Of a stretch of DNA of 64,000 nucleotides, positions 18,291 to 26,740 are shown in pieces; the first letter of the stretch is position 1; each line of letters opens with the position of its first letter. The DNA is from Hyphomicrobiales bacterium (GTDB lineage: Bacteria; Pseudomonadota; Alphaproteobacteria; Rhizobiales; Beijerinckiaceae), in the NCBI GenBank assembly GCA_016716745.1, contig JADJVD010000007.1, forward strand, positions 186,001-250,000, given 5' to 3'. Both the position numbers and the translations under genes were made by a program. The notes beneath the pieces were generated by a model. That model ran no database searches. It was not told the DNA's origin and saw nothing but the letters and a program-made list of their open reading frames with translations.

Positions 18291-19892
18291 CTAGTCGATG
18301 TCGCGATGCGCCACGGCGCAAAGCTGCGCGGGGCTGGCGGGCGTCACGCCGCCGCGCCATCCCGCATATTCCGCCGCCCAGTTGTCCGCGAGGCCCGTCT
18401 TGTCCGGCGGCCAGGTGTATTTGGGCCATTTGCGCAACTGCGCGTCGAACCTGTCGGCAAGGTCGGGTTGGCCGCTGCGCAGCGCCGCGAGCACGAGCAG
18501 CTTTCGGCGCGCCGGACGCAACGCGACGAGATCGCCCATGCCTATATACTTCGTCAGAATCTGCTCGACCTCCGCCGCCGCCGGCGTCCCCATTCGACAC
18601 AGCGCCTCGATGGCGGCGAAGGCGCCTGGCGTGCCCCAATACATGCGGCCAAGGAAGGGCGCGGCGGAGGGCCCGAGCGCGCCAAGCCGCAGGAGCAGGC
18701 CGGCGTCGTGCGGATAGCGCTGTCCCGGCGCGCGCGTCGCGTCGGCGAAATCCTGCATCAACTTCGGCGCGACGCGCCGAAAGTCGGCCTCCGGCAGGGC
18801 GGCGATGAGCCGCTGGATCGTCGGCCCGTTGAGGTTCTGCGGATCGCGCGCCGCCGCGGCGGCCGCCGCCGCCAGACGATCCGCGTAGGGCGACAACGCC
18901 GCGGGCGTGCGCAGCAGCTCGTCGATCGGCAGGCCGGGATCCGGCGCGCGCGTGGTCATCAGCTCCTCGATGGCGACGGCGTCCGGTTCGCGCGCCGGCG
19001 TCGTCTCGGTCCCGACGGGCCGCGACAGCCGGAGCGCGCGCGCCGCCAGATCGAAGGCGTCCGTCAGGTCTTTGGCGCCGAAGATCGAGCGGGGCGAAGT
19101 GGCGAGGAAACCGAACTCGCATTTCACCGGGCGGCGCGCATGATTGCAGAACGACATCGGGAGCGGATATGGCGGCAAGGCCGCCGCCTCGACGACCCGG
19201 ACGCTGGCGCGACCGCCCGCGGCGACGAGGTCGATGCGGATCTGCTCGCCTTGCACGCCCCAGTCGGAGGCTGCACCCTTCTGCGCAGCGATGCGAACGA
19301 TCCGTCCGGTCGGCGCCTCGACGACGCCATACAGGCAGGCGCCGTCTTTCGCGTTGCGCATGTACTGGGCGCCGGTCGGGCGCAGTCGCTCCCAATCCGA
19401 CTGCATGCGCGCGCAGACGCTGTCGTCCGCCATCCGCCAGCGCCTGTGGAGCGTTTGTGCGCCGCCGGGTCTGCGCTCGGAAAAGGTCTCGTAGACCTTG
19501 GGCGCGCGCAAGCGCCGCGCCAGTTCGGCGGCGCCGAATTCCTCCGAAGCGCCCTCGGCGACGACAAGTGAATCGGCGTCGGGATCGAAGGGCAGGGCCT
19601 GCCGCGCATTGTCCTGCGCGAGGGTCTCGAGGCGGCGGATGTTCATCTGACCGGCGGCGTAGAGCAGGGCGTAGCCGCCGAACCACAGCAGCGGCGCCAG
19701 CAGCCAAGTCCTCGCGATGCGGCCGATGACGGCCTCGATCGCCAGCGACACAAATCCCGCGTTCAGCGTGAAGACGATCCAGAAGCCGCCGAGCAGCCAC
19801 ATCAGGATGTCGCCAGTGTAAGGCAGAACGGTCAAGAGGACGATGAAGCCGCTCAGAACGAACCAGATCAGCGAAATCGGCAAACCCGACAT
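18291..19892 (-). CDS. Membrane-anchored protein of unknown function
   Basis: A 533-residue protein not recognised. Three hydrophobic segments at the N-terminus (about residues 5-26, 28-52 and 65-85) anchor a large soluble domain. That domain has few cysteines, an Ala-rich helical stretch (SPYADRLAAAAAAAARD, about 335) and repeated helices such as RKLLVLAALRSGQPDLADRF that resemble helical-repeat packing. It is divergent from the AEC transporter gene. Codon usage is typical of the window. An envelope location is inferred from the anchors; orientation is not determined. Confidence 0.72.
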   Translation of the reverse strand: MSGLPISLIWFVLSGFIVLLTVLPYTGDILMWLLGGFWIVFTLNAGFVSLAIEAVIGRIARTWLLAPLLWFGGYALLYAAGQMNIRRLETLAQDNARQALPFDPDADSLVVAEGASEEFGAAELARRLRAPKVYETFSERRPGGAQTLHRRWRMADDSVCARMQSDWERLRPTGAQYMRNAKDGACLYGVVEAPTGRIVRIAAQKGAASDWGVQGEQIRIDLVAAGGRASVRVVEAAALPPYPLPMSFCNHARRPVKCEFGFLATSPRSIFGAKDLTDAFDLAARALRLSRPVGTETTPAREPDAVAIEELMTTRAPDPGLPIDELLRTPAALSPYADRLAAAAAAAARDPQNLNGPTIQRLIAALPEADFRRVAPKLMQDFADATRAPGQRYPHDAGLLLRLGALGPSAAPFLGRMYWGTPGAFAAIEALCRMGTPAAAEVEQILTKYIGMGDLVALRPARRKLLVLAALRSGQPDLADRFDAQLRKWPKYTWPPDKTGLADNWAAEYAGWRGGVTPASPAQLCAVAHRDID

Positions 19893-20046
19893 GACTTGAG
19901 GCCCCGCCCACGTTCCGCGCCGACACTGGCTCGCAGGCGAAAGACTACAGGCGCGGCATTGACGTATTGTTTCGGTCAGTCGGCCGCGTTGACATGCCAG
20001 CCAGCCGCGCCTAACCCTCCGCCAACCTCACTCGACGGGACGACCG

Positions 20047-21093
20047 ATGCGGCTTGGCGCGGCGCTCACGATCCTTGCGCCGGTCGCGGCATTTCTGGCG
20101 TTGCTCGGCCTGGGCGCGCTGCTTCCGGCGATCCGCGACGTGCTGAACCTGTCGCTGCCCTTCTTCGGGCTGATCGGCCTCGGCTTCATGTGCGGGCGGC
20201 TGATGCAGATCCCCGAGGAGGGGCTGCGCTGGATGAATTTCTTCATCGTCTACGTCGCGCTGCCGGCCCTGTTCATCAACCTGATCTCGGTGACGCCCTT
20301 CGCCCAGTTGAGAAACTGGCCATTCGTGCTGTCGACCACGGCCTCGACCTTCGCCGCCTTCGTCCTCGCCTTCGCGGTCGGCATGATCGCGACGCGCGGT
20401 CTCGTGCGGGAATCGACCATCGCCGGCGTCGGCGGGGCCTACGCCAATGTCGGCTACATGGGCCCGGGCCTGACGATGGCGGCGCTCGGCCCGCCCTCGA
20501 CGGTGCCGACGGCGCTGATCTTCGTCTTCGACTCGATGCTGCTGTTCGCGCTCGTGCCCTTCATGATGGCGCTGGCGGGGGAGAAGACGAGCGTCGGCGC
20601 GACCGTGAAGCTCGTCGTCACGCGCATCGTCACGCACCCCTTCAACATCGCGACGGCGATCGGCGTGGCGATGGCGTATTTTCAGGCCGTGCCGCCGCCG
20701 CCCGTCGCCAAGATGCTGAGCTTCCTGCAAAATGCGGCGGCGCCCTCGGCGCTGTTCGTGATGGGCGTCACCATCGCGCTGCGGCAGGTCAAGCGCCTCG
20801 CGCCCGAGCTGCCGGCGATCCTCGCCGTGAAGCTGATCCTGCACCCGCTGATCGTGTGGACCGTGTTGTCTTACGTCGGCGACTTCGGACGGGAATGGAC
20901 CTTCACCGCGGTGCTGATGGCCTCGCTGCCGCCGGCCTTGAACGTGTTCGTGATGGCGAGCCAGTATCAGGTCTATGTCGAGCGCGCCTCGTCGACGATC
21001 CTGATCGGCACGCTCGTCTCGGTCGCCACCGTGACGGCGCTGCTCTATGCGATCGCGAGCGGGGCCGTGCCCTATCGCCTGTTCCACCCCTGA
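20047..21093 (+). CDS. AEC family (auxin efflux carrier-like) transporter
   Basis: A 348-residue polytopic membrane protein of the auxin efflux carrier superfamily, which in bacteria often carries malonate, malate or other organic acids. About ten hydrophobic segments are visible, split into two halves by a polar loop (VTRIVTHPFNIATAIG). Family-like features are NVGYMGPGLTMAALGP in the first half and SLPPALNVFVMASQY in the second. The gene starts at an ATG shortly after GGGACG and is followed six bases later by a CaiB/BaiF gene, so the two are probably co-transcribed, suggesting the solute is an organic acid handled as a CoA ester. The substrate is unknown. Confidence 0.85.
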   Translation: MRLGAALTILAPVAAFLALLGLGALLPAIRDVLNLSLPFFGLIGLGFMCGRLMQIPEEGLRWMNFFIVYVALPALFINLISVTPFAQLRNWPFVLSTTASTFAAFVLAFAVGMIATRGLVRESTIAGVGGAYANVGYMGPGLTMAALGPPSTVPTALIFVFDSMLLFALVPFMMALAGEKTSVGATVKLVVTRIVTHPFNIATAIGVAMAYFQAVPPPPVAKMLSFLQNAAAPSALFVMGVTIALRQVKRLAPELPAILAVKLILHPLIVWTVLSYVGDFGREWTFTAVLMASLPPALNVFVMASQYQVYVERASSTILIGTLVSVATVTALLYAIASGAVPYRLFHP

Positions 21094-21099
21094 GGCTCC

Positions 21100-22194
21100 A
21101 TGCAACCCCTCGCCGGCGTCCGCGTCCTCGATTTCTCGACCCTGCTGCCCGGCCCGCTGGCGACGCTGATGCTGGCCGAGGCCGGCGCGCAGGTGATCAA
21201 GATCGAGCGGCCGGGCGGGGAGGACATGCGCCGCTTCCCGCCCTTCGTCGGCGGCATGTCGGCGCCCTTCGCCGCGCTCAACCGCGGCAAGCGGCTCGTC
21301 GTCCTCGACCTCAAGGCGCCCGACGCGCGCGACCGGCTGCGTCCGCTGATCGAGTCGGCCGACGTGATCGTGGAGCAGTTCCGCCCCGGCGTGATGGACC
21401 GGCTCGGCCTCGGCTACGAGGCGATGAAGGCGATCAATCCGCGCATCGTCTACTGCTCGATCTCGGGTTACGGGCAGACCGGCCCGCGCGCCCACGAGGC
21501 GGGGCACGACGTGAATTACGTCGGCGCCAGCGGGCTCCTGTCGCTGTCGCCCGGAACGCCGGAGGCGCCCTCGCTGCCGCCGGCGCTGATCGCCGACATC
21601 GCCGGCGGGTCGATGCCGGCCGTCATCAACATCTTGCTGGCGCTGCGCCAGCGCGACGCGACGGGGCAGGGCTCGGCGCTCGACATCGCCATGACGGACG
21701 CGATGTTCACCTTCGCCTGGTTCGCGCTGGCGCAGGGGCACGCGACCGGCGATTTTCCCGGCGCGCGCGAGAACATGCTGGCGGGGGCGAGCCCGCGCTA
21801 TCAGCTCTACGCCGCGAAGGACGGACGCTTCGTCGCCTGCGGCGCGCTCGAACAGAAATTCTGGGACGCTTTCTGCGACGTCATCGGCCTGCCGGCCGAC
21901 CTGCGGAAGGACCATCGCGACCCCGCCGCCACGCGCGCCGCCGTCGCCGCGCTGATCGGGGCCGAGACAGGGGAGGTCTGGCGCGCGCGCCTCGCGCCGG
22001 CCGATTGCTGCGTCACCGTGATCGCGACGCTCGAGGAAGCGCTCGCCGACCCGCATTTCGCCGCCCGCGGCCTCATCGCCCGCACCGTTCTGACGCCGGA
22101 CGGATCGCGCCTGCCGGCGACGTGGACGCCCGTCGCGCCCGCCTTCCGCGACAGCGCGGCGGACGCGCCCGCGCCCGACCTGCCGGCCGGCTGA
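21100..22194 (+). CDS. CaiB/BaiF family CoA transferase, alpha-methylacyl-CoA racemase-like
   Basis: A 364-residue class III CoA-transferase-fold protein. Its N-terminus GVRVLDFSTLLPGPLATLML and QVIKIERPGGEDMR are typical of the family. AGHDVNYVGASGLL (about residue 130) and ALIADIAGGSMPAV (about 165) match the His and Asp regions of alpha-methylacyl-CoA racemases, making a racemase-type activity more likely than transfer of CoA between acids. The gene is shorter than classic CoA transferases (about 400). It lies between the AEC transporter and nadE on the same strand. The reaction is inferred, not proven. Confidence 0.83.
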   Translation: MQPLAGVRVLDFSTLLPGPLATLMLAEAGAQVIKIERPGGEDMRRFPPFVGGMSAPFAALNRGKRLVVLDLKAPDARDRLRPLIESADVIVEQFRPGVMDRLGLGYEAMKAINPRIVYCSISGYGQTGPRAHEAGHDVNYVGASGLLSLSPGTPEAPSLPPALIADIAGGSMPAVINILLALRQRDATGQGSALDIAMTDAMFTFAWFALAQGHATGDFPGARENMLAGASPRYQLYAAKDGRFVACGALEQKFWDAFCDVIGLPADLRKDHRDPAATRAAVAALIGAETGEVWRARLAPADCCVTVIATLEEALADPHFAARGLIARTVLTPDGSRLPATWTPVAPAFRDSAADAPAPDLPAG

Positions 22195-22245
22195 GCGCGC
22201 GCCGGCGGATTGCCGGCCATCGCTTCCGGCCTTACATCGGAGCCC

Positions 22246-23991
22246 ATGACGTCTCGCCCGCTGGACCGGCTGGTCCTCTCCATCGCCCAGGTCAACTCTT
22301 CGGTCGGCGACCTCGCCGGCAACGCCGAGCGCGTGCGCAAGGCGCGCGCGACGGCCGCCGGGCAGGGGGCCGACATCGTCTGCTTTTCGGAGCTGTTCAT
22401 CGCCGGCTATCCGCCGGAGGATCTGGTGCGCAAGCCGGCCTTTCAAGAGGCCTGCCGCACCGTCTGCGAGGATCTCGCCCGCGAGACGGCGGACGGCGGC
22501 CCCGCGATCCTCGTCGGCCTGCCCTGGGCCGAGGACGGCAAGCTCTACAACGCCTATGCGCTGCTCGCCGGCGGGCGCATCGAGACGGTGCGCTTCAAGG
22601 TCGACCTGCCGAATTACGGCGTGTTCGACGAGAAGCGCGTGTTCGACGCCGGCCCGCCGCCGGGGCCGATCACCTTCAAGGGCGTTCGCATCGGCATCCC
22701 GGTCTGCGAGGACATCTGGGGCGAGGAGGTGGTCGAGACCATCGCCGAGACCGGCGGCGAACTCCTGATCGTGCCGAACGGCTCGCCCTACTGGCGCGAC
22801 AAGCGCGACGAGCGGCTCAACGTCGCCGTCTCCCGCGTGCGCGAGAGCGGGCTGCCGCTCGTCTACCTCAACCAGCTGGGCGGGCAGGACGAACTCGTCT
22901 TCGACGGCGCCTCCTTCGGCCTCAACGCCGACTGTTCGCTCGCCTTCGCCATGCCGGCGTTCGAGGAGCAGGTGGCGCGCGTCGCCTTCGAACGCGGCCC
23001 GGCCGGCTGGCGCTGCGTCGAGGGGCCGAAGGCGGTGGCGCTGGAGGACGACGAGGCCGATTACGCCGCCTGCGTTCTCGGCCTGCGCGACTATGTGGAG
23101 AAGAACCGCTTTCCCGGCGTCGTGATGGGCCTGTCGGGCGGCGTCGACTCGGCCATCTGCGCCGCCATCGCCGCCGACGCGCTGGGCTCGGAGCGGGTGC
23201 ATTGCGTCATGCTGCCCTACCGCTTCACCTCGAACGAGAGCCTGAAGGACGCCCATGAGTGCGCCGAGGCCATCGGCGTGCGCTACGACATCCTGCCGAT
23301 CTTTTCGGCCGTGGAAGGGATCGAAACGGCGCTGAAGCCGTTGTTCGAGGGCAAGCCGCGCGACATCACGGAGGAGAACATCCAGAGCCGCGCCCGCGGG
23401 ACGATTCTGATGTCGATCTCCAACAAGTTCGGCCCGATGGTCGTGACGACCGGCAACAAGTCGGAAATGTCGGTCGGCTACGCGACCCTCTACGGCGACA
23501 TGAACGGCGGCTTCAACCCGATCAAGGACGTCTACAAGACGCAGGTCTTCCGCCTCTGCCATTTGCGCAACCGCTGGAAGCCGGCCGGCGCGCTGGGGCC
23601 GGACGGCGTCGTGATCCCCGAAAACATCATCGTCAAGCCGCCGACGGCGGAGCTGCGCGAGAACCAGAAGGATCAGGACTCGCTGCCGCCCTACGACATT
23701 CTCGACGACATTCTGCAGAGCCTGGTCGAGAACGAGATGCGCGTCGCCGACATCGTGGCCAAGGGCTACGATCTCGACACGGTAAAAAAGGTCGAGCGGC
23801 TGCTCTATCTGGCCGAATACAAGCGCCGCCAGTCGGCCCCCGGTGTGAAAGTCACGCGCAAGAATTTCGGCCGCGACCGCCGCTACCCGATCGTCAACCG
23901 CTTCCGCGATCCCGGCGGGCCGGCGCGCGCGCCCGACGCCGCCATCGCGCCCCGTCCGATCGCCGGATCGGCGGAGCGGTTCGAGGATTAG
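22246..23991 (+). CDS. nadE: NAD(+) synthase (glutamine-hydrolysing)
   Basis: Last step of NAD biosynthesis: amidation of deamido-NAD using glutamine and ATP. The 581-residue protein has an N-terminal nitrilase-type glutaminase domain with the triad visible as CFSELFIAGYPPED (Glu), VDLPNYGVFDEKRVF (Lys) and PVCEDIWGEE (Cys). The C-terminal synthetase domain has the P-loop GLSGGVDSAICAA (about residue 300), and TTGNKSEMSVGYATLYGDM follows near 405. The ATG at 22246 is chosen over an earlier in-frame one because similarity starts there (LDRLVLSIAQVN). It follows the CaiB/BaiF gene by about 50 bases on the same strand. Confidence 0.96.
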   Translation: MTSRPLDRLVLSIAQVNSSVGDLAGNAERVRKARATAAGQGADIVCFSELFIAGYPPEDLVRKPAFQEACRTVCEDLARETADGGPAILVGLPWAEDGKLYNAYALLAGGRIETVRFKVDLPNYGVFDEKRVFDAGPPPGPITFKGVRIGIPVCEDIWGEEVVETIAETGGELLIVPNGSPYWRDKRDERLNVAVSRVRESGLPLVYLNQLGGQDELVFDGASFGLNADCSLAFAMPAFEEQVARVAFERGPAGWRCVEGPKAVALEDDEADYAACVLGLRDYVEKNRFPGVVMGLSGGVDSAICAAIAADALGSERVHCVMLPYRFTSNESLKDAHECAEAIGVRYDILPIFSAVEGIETALKPLFEGKPRDITEENIQSRARGTILMSISNKFGPMVVTTGNKSEMSVGYATLYGDMNGGFNPIKDVYKTQVFRLCHLRNRWKPAGALGPDGVVIPENIIVKPPTAELRENQKDQDSLPPYDILDDILQSLVENEMRVADIVAKGYDLDTVKKVERLLYLAEYKRRQSAPGVKVTRKNFGRDRRYPIVNRFRDPGGPARAPDAAIAPRPIAGSAERFED

Positions 23992-24036
23992 GACGTGGCC
24001 CGGCCGTCCGACCGCGCCGGGCGCGCCGACGCCTGA

Positions 24037-24345
24037 ATCACGGCCGCCGGCCGCGACGTCGACCCGTCGACCGACGCCGACCTGCCGGCCGTGGCGCCGC
24101 TCGCCAGGCGCACGCTCGATCCGTCCTTCGAGGCTGCCAGCATCGCGGCGATGGCGGTCGACGCGCTCGACGCGGCGCCCCTTGTGACGGTCGAGCGCGA
24201 CGGGCCGATGACGCTGTCCTTTACTCTGGTCGAGTTTCTCGCCGCCGCGCTGCGTAAGCGCCGCCTGACCGGGGTCACGGCCACGCCGGTCTTAACAAGC
24301 GGCCCGGCATGGGCGACAAGGGCGCAAACCGGAATCCGCTCATGA
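24037..24345 (+). pseudogene. Orphan coding-like fragment between nadE and gltX
   Basis: The roughly 350 bases between nadE and gltX contain an open frame from 24037 to a TGA at 24345 that reads like protein (DLPAVAPLARRTLDPSFEAA, then VEFLAAALRKRRLTGV) with GC-rich third positions until about 24290. It has no ATG; a GTG at 24091 is the only plausible start and lacks a clear ribosome-binding site. The last roughly 17 codons lose the coding bias. The stop overlaps the gltX ATG as ATGA, which could be coupling or chance. It may be a truncated gene remnant or not a gene at all. Confidence 0.3.
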
Positions 24346-25633
24346 CGCCCGTCGTCCGCTTCGCGCCTTCGCCCACAGGCCGCATCCATCTCGGCAACGC
24401 CCGCACCGCCGTCCTGAACGCGCTGTTCGCTTTGCAGAACAGCGGCCGTTTTATCCTACGTTTCGACGATACGGATGCCGCCCGCTCGCGCCGGGCGTTC
24501 GCCGACGGCATCGAGACGGACATCGCCTGGCTCGGCCTGAAGCCGGACCTGAAGGTCCGCCAGTCCGAGCGCCTTCCCCTGTACGACGTCGCCGCCGACG
24601 GGCTGCGCGCCTCGGGGCGCCTCTATCCCGCCTACGAGAGCGCGGAGGAACTGGACCGCCGCCGCAAGCGCCAGCAGGCCCGCGGCCTGCCGCCGATCTA
24701 CGACCGCGCCGCGCTGAAGCTCACCGAGGCCGAGCGCGCCGCGCTGGAGGCCGAAGGGCGTCGTCCCCACTGGCGCTTCCGCCTCGACCATCGCGTCGTG
24801 GAATGGGACGATCTGGTGCGGGGCCCGAGCCATATCGACTGCGCCTCGCTGTCCGACCCCGTTCTGGTGCGCGAGGACGGCGCCTACCTCTACACGCTGA
24901 CCTCGGTGGTGGACGACGTCGACCTCGGCGTGACGCATGTGGTGCGCGGCGAGGATCACGTCACCAACACGGCCGTGCAGATCCAGATCTTCGAGGCTCT
25001 CGCGGGCGCCGGCGCCGCGCCGGTCTTCGGCCACCACAATCTGCTGACCGACGCCCGGGCGTCGAGCCGCTGGCGGTCGCCGCGCTCGCCGCCTTGACCG
25101 GGTCGGCAGCTTCGGTCCGTCCCGTCGCCTCGCTGGAGGAGCTGGCCGGCCTCGTCGACCTGTCGCGACTGTCGCACGGCTCGGCGAAGTTCGATCCGGC
25201 GGAGCTGCATCAGCTCTCCGCGCGCACGCTGCACCAGATGCCCTACGCGGCGGTCGCGGATCGGCTGGCCGCGCTCGGCGTCGCCGGCCCGCGGGCCGAG
25301 GCGTTCTGGACGGCGGTGCGCGGCAATCTCGCGCGTTTCGACGACGCGGCGATCTGGCGGGACGTCGTCTTCGGCGAGGCGAGCCCGGTCATCGAGGATG
25401 CGCAGTTTCTCGCCGCCGCGCTGGACGCGCTGCCGGCCGAGCCGTGGGACGCGACGACATGGGCCGGATGGACCGCCGCGGTGAAAGCCGCGACCGGCCG
25501 CAAGGGCAGGGCGTTGTTCCACCCCCTGCGGCTTGCGCTGACCGGGCAAGAGGCGGGGCCGGAACTCGCCGCGCTGCTGCCGCTCATTGGCCGGGAGCGA
25601 GCTTCGGCCCGACTTGCCGGACGTTCTTCTTAG
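24342..25633 (+). pseudogene. gltX: Glutamyl-tRNA synthetase, interrupted by an internal deletion and frameshift
   Basis: Charges tRNA with glutamate. The first part (to 25055) has the class I HIGH region as FAPSPTGRIHLGNARTA and continues through VVRGEDHVTNTAVQI to FGHHNLLTDA. After that the frame changes: GVEPLAVAALAALTG and the C-terminal anticodon-binding domain continue in another frame from 25058 to 25633. The missing piece, about 20 residues (58 bases net), is exactly where the KMSKS-equivalent loop should be. As sequenced, neither part could aminoacylate. The ATG at 24342 puts VRFAPSPTG at the N-terminus. The 3' end overlaps the convergent DUF2865 gene by 50 bases. It could be a true pseudogene of one of the two gltX copies many alphaproteobacteria carry, or an assembly error. 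Confidence 0.88.
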
Positions 25634-26651
25634 GCTCGGGCGGCGCGGCGGCGGGCGGCGGCGTGGGCTTTGCGGGCTGGGGCTTCGACAAGGCCTCGGC
25701 CTGCGCCGGCGTCAGCGTCTTGTCGGCGCCGCCGGTCTCCTTGCCGATGATTTTCTCGGCCTCGCCCAGCACCTGGCCCCACTCCTTGTTGGCCGGTTTG
25801 CAGGCGCAGGCCGCATCGTATTTCTTGCGGAACCTGAATGCGTTGGGGTGCGCCGAATAGAGCTCGCCCGTCGGCGCCACGGCGTCCGCCACGGCGGCGC
25901 CCTTGGCCATCGTGTAGAGCTTGGCCTCCACGTTCGGGCACAGCGCGGTGCACAGCGTCTGCAAGTCCTCCAGCTTGCCGGAGCGGGCCGGCACGCTGAG
26001 CGGGAAATAGCCGCCGTCGCAGCTGCGCACGCAGATCGCCTCCGAGCCGCCGCGCGCCCCTTCGTCGGCCTTGGTCCCGTCGTCTGGTTCGGCCGCCGGC
26101 TCGTCCGGCGGAACGTCGTCGAGCGGCACGCGCCGCATGCCGGGAGGCGTCGCGCCGAACAGATCGTCGCCCGTCGCCGCCCTCTGCGGATCGCGCCGCG
26201 GCGCGCGGCAATAGGCGTCGTAATCGAGGCGGAGCTGCTCGATGTCCGCGCTGCGCGCGCCAGCGCTGGCGTCGGCCTGCGCCTGCAATTCCTCGAGATT
26301 GCCGCGCATCCGCGCGATGCGCGCGTCAAGCTCGCCACAGGCCGCCGGCTCGCGCGTGAAGATCGACTGCCGCCAGCAGCCGATGGAGGTTCCGTAGGCG
26401 AGCGTCCGGTCGATTTCGGTGCGTTGGCGCTCGGCCGCGCGGGCGTAGCGCTCGGCCGCGCGGGCGTAGCGCTCGGCCGCCGCTCCGCCGGAGGGGCGGC
26501 GCTGCGCCGCCGCGATCTCGCGCTGAAGTCCGACGCAATCCGCCGGCTGCGCCTCGGCCGGCCCGGCGAGGCTCGCGCAAAACAGCAGACAGGCCGCGGA
26601 CGCGGCCCGCCACGCGCGGCCAGGTCCGTTCACGATCGGTCGAAGAAACAT
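25584..26651 (-). CDS. DUF2865 family secreted protein
   Basis: A 355-residue exported protein of the alphaproteobacterial DUF2865 family, function unknown. The signal peptide lies at about residues 14-35 (AACLLFCASLAGPAEA). An Ala/Glu/Arg-rich helical stretch with a tandem repeat (AERYARA, about 58-75) follows, then a conserved Cys-rich core (ICVRSCDGGYFPLSVPA, LCTALCPNVEAKLYTM, CACKPANKEW; about 212-310). The tail is Pro/Lys-rich. The even number of cysteines in the core suggests periplasmic disulfides. The ATG at 26651 is chosen because a signal peptide follows it. It is convergent with and overlaps the end of gltX. Confidence 0.8.
   Translation of the reverse strand: MFLRPIVNGPGRAWRAASAACLLFCASLAGPAEAQPADCVGLQREIAAAQRRPSGGAAAERYARAAERYARAAERQRTEIDRTLAYGTSIGCWRQSIFTREPAACGELDARIARMRGNLEELQAQADASAGARSADIEQLRLDYDAYCRAPRRDPQRAATGDDLFGATPPGMRRVPLDDVPPDEPAAEPDDGTKADEGARGGSEAICVRSCDGGYFPLSVPARSGKLEDLQTLCTALCPNVEAKLYTMAKGAAVADAVAPTGELYSAHPNAFRFRKKYDAACACKPANKEWGQVLGEAEKIIGKETGGADKTLTPAQAEALSKPQPAKPTPPPAAAPPEPKKNVRQVGPKLAPGQ
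26428..26481. repeat. 21-base in-frame tandem repeat inside the DUF2865 gene
   Basis: Two exact 21-base units (26428-26448 and 26449-26469) plus a partial third (to about 26481) encode repeated AERYARA heptads in the DUF2865 protein. Being a multiple of three, copy changes keep the frame. Confidence 0.85.
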
Positions 26652-26740
26652 GATTCGGCGGCGCTCCCGGCCGATGCTCCCGCAAAGCGGCTCGACTGTC
26701 GATCTTCTCCGCGAAAACGGCGACGCGATGGCGCCGCCCC

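Noticed and set aside
19896..23258. A 1120-codon plus-strand frame crossing several genes
   Set aside because: Out of frame with the genes it crosses; Arg-rich low-information translation typical of high-GC shadows.
20011..23562. A 1183-codon minus-strand open frame opposite the AEC transporter, CaiB/BaiF and nadE genes
   Set aside because: Shadow of three clear plus-strand genes; no start context and no recognisable protein.
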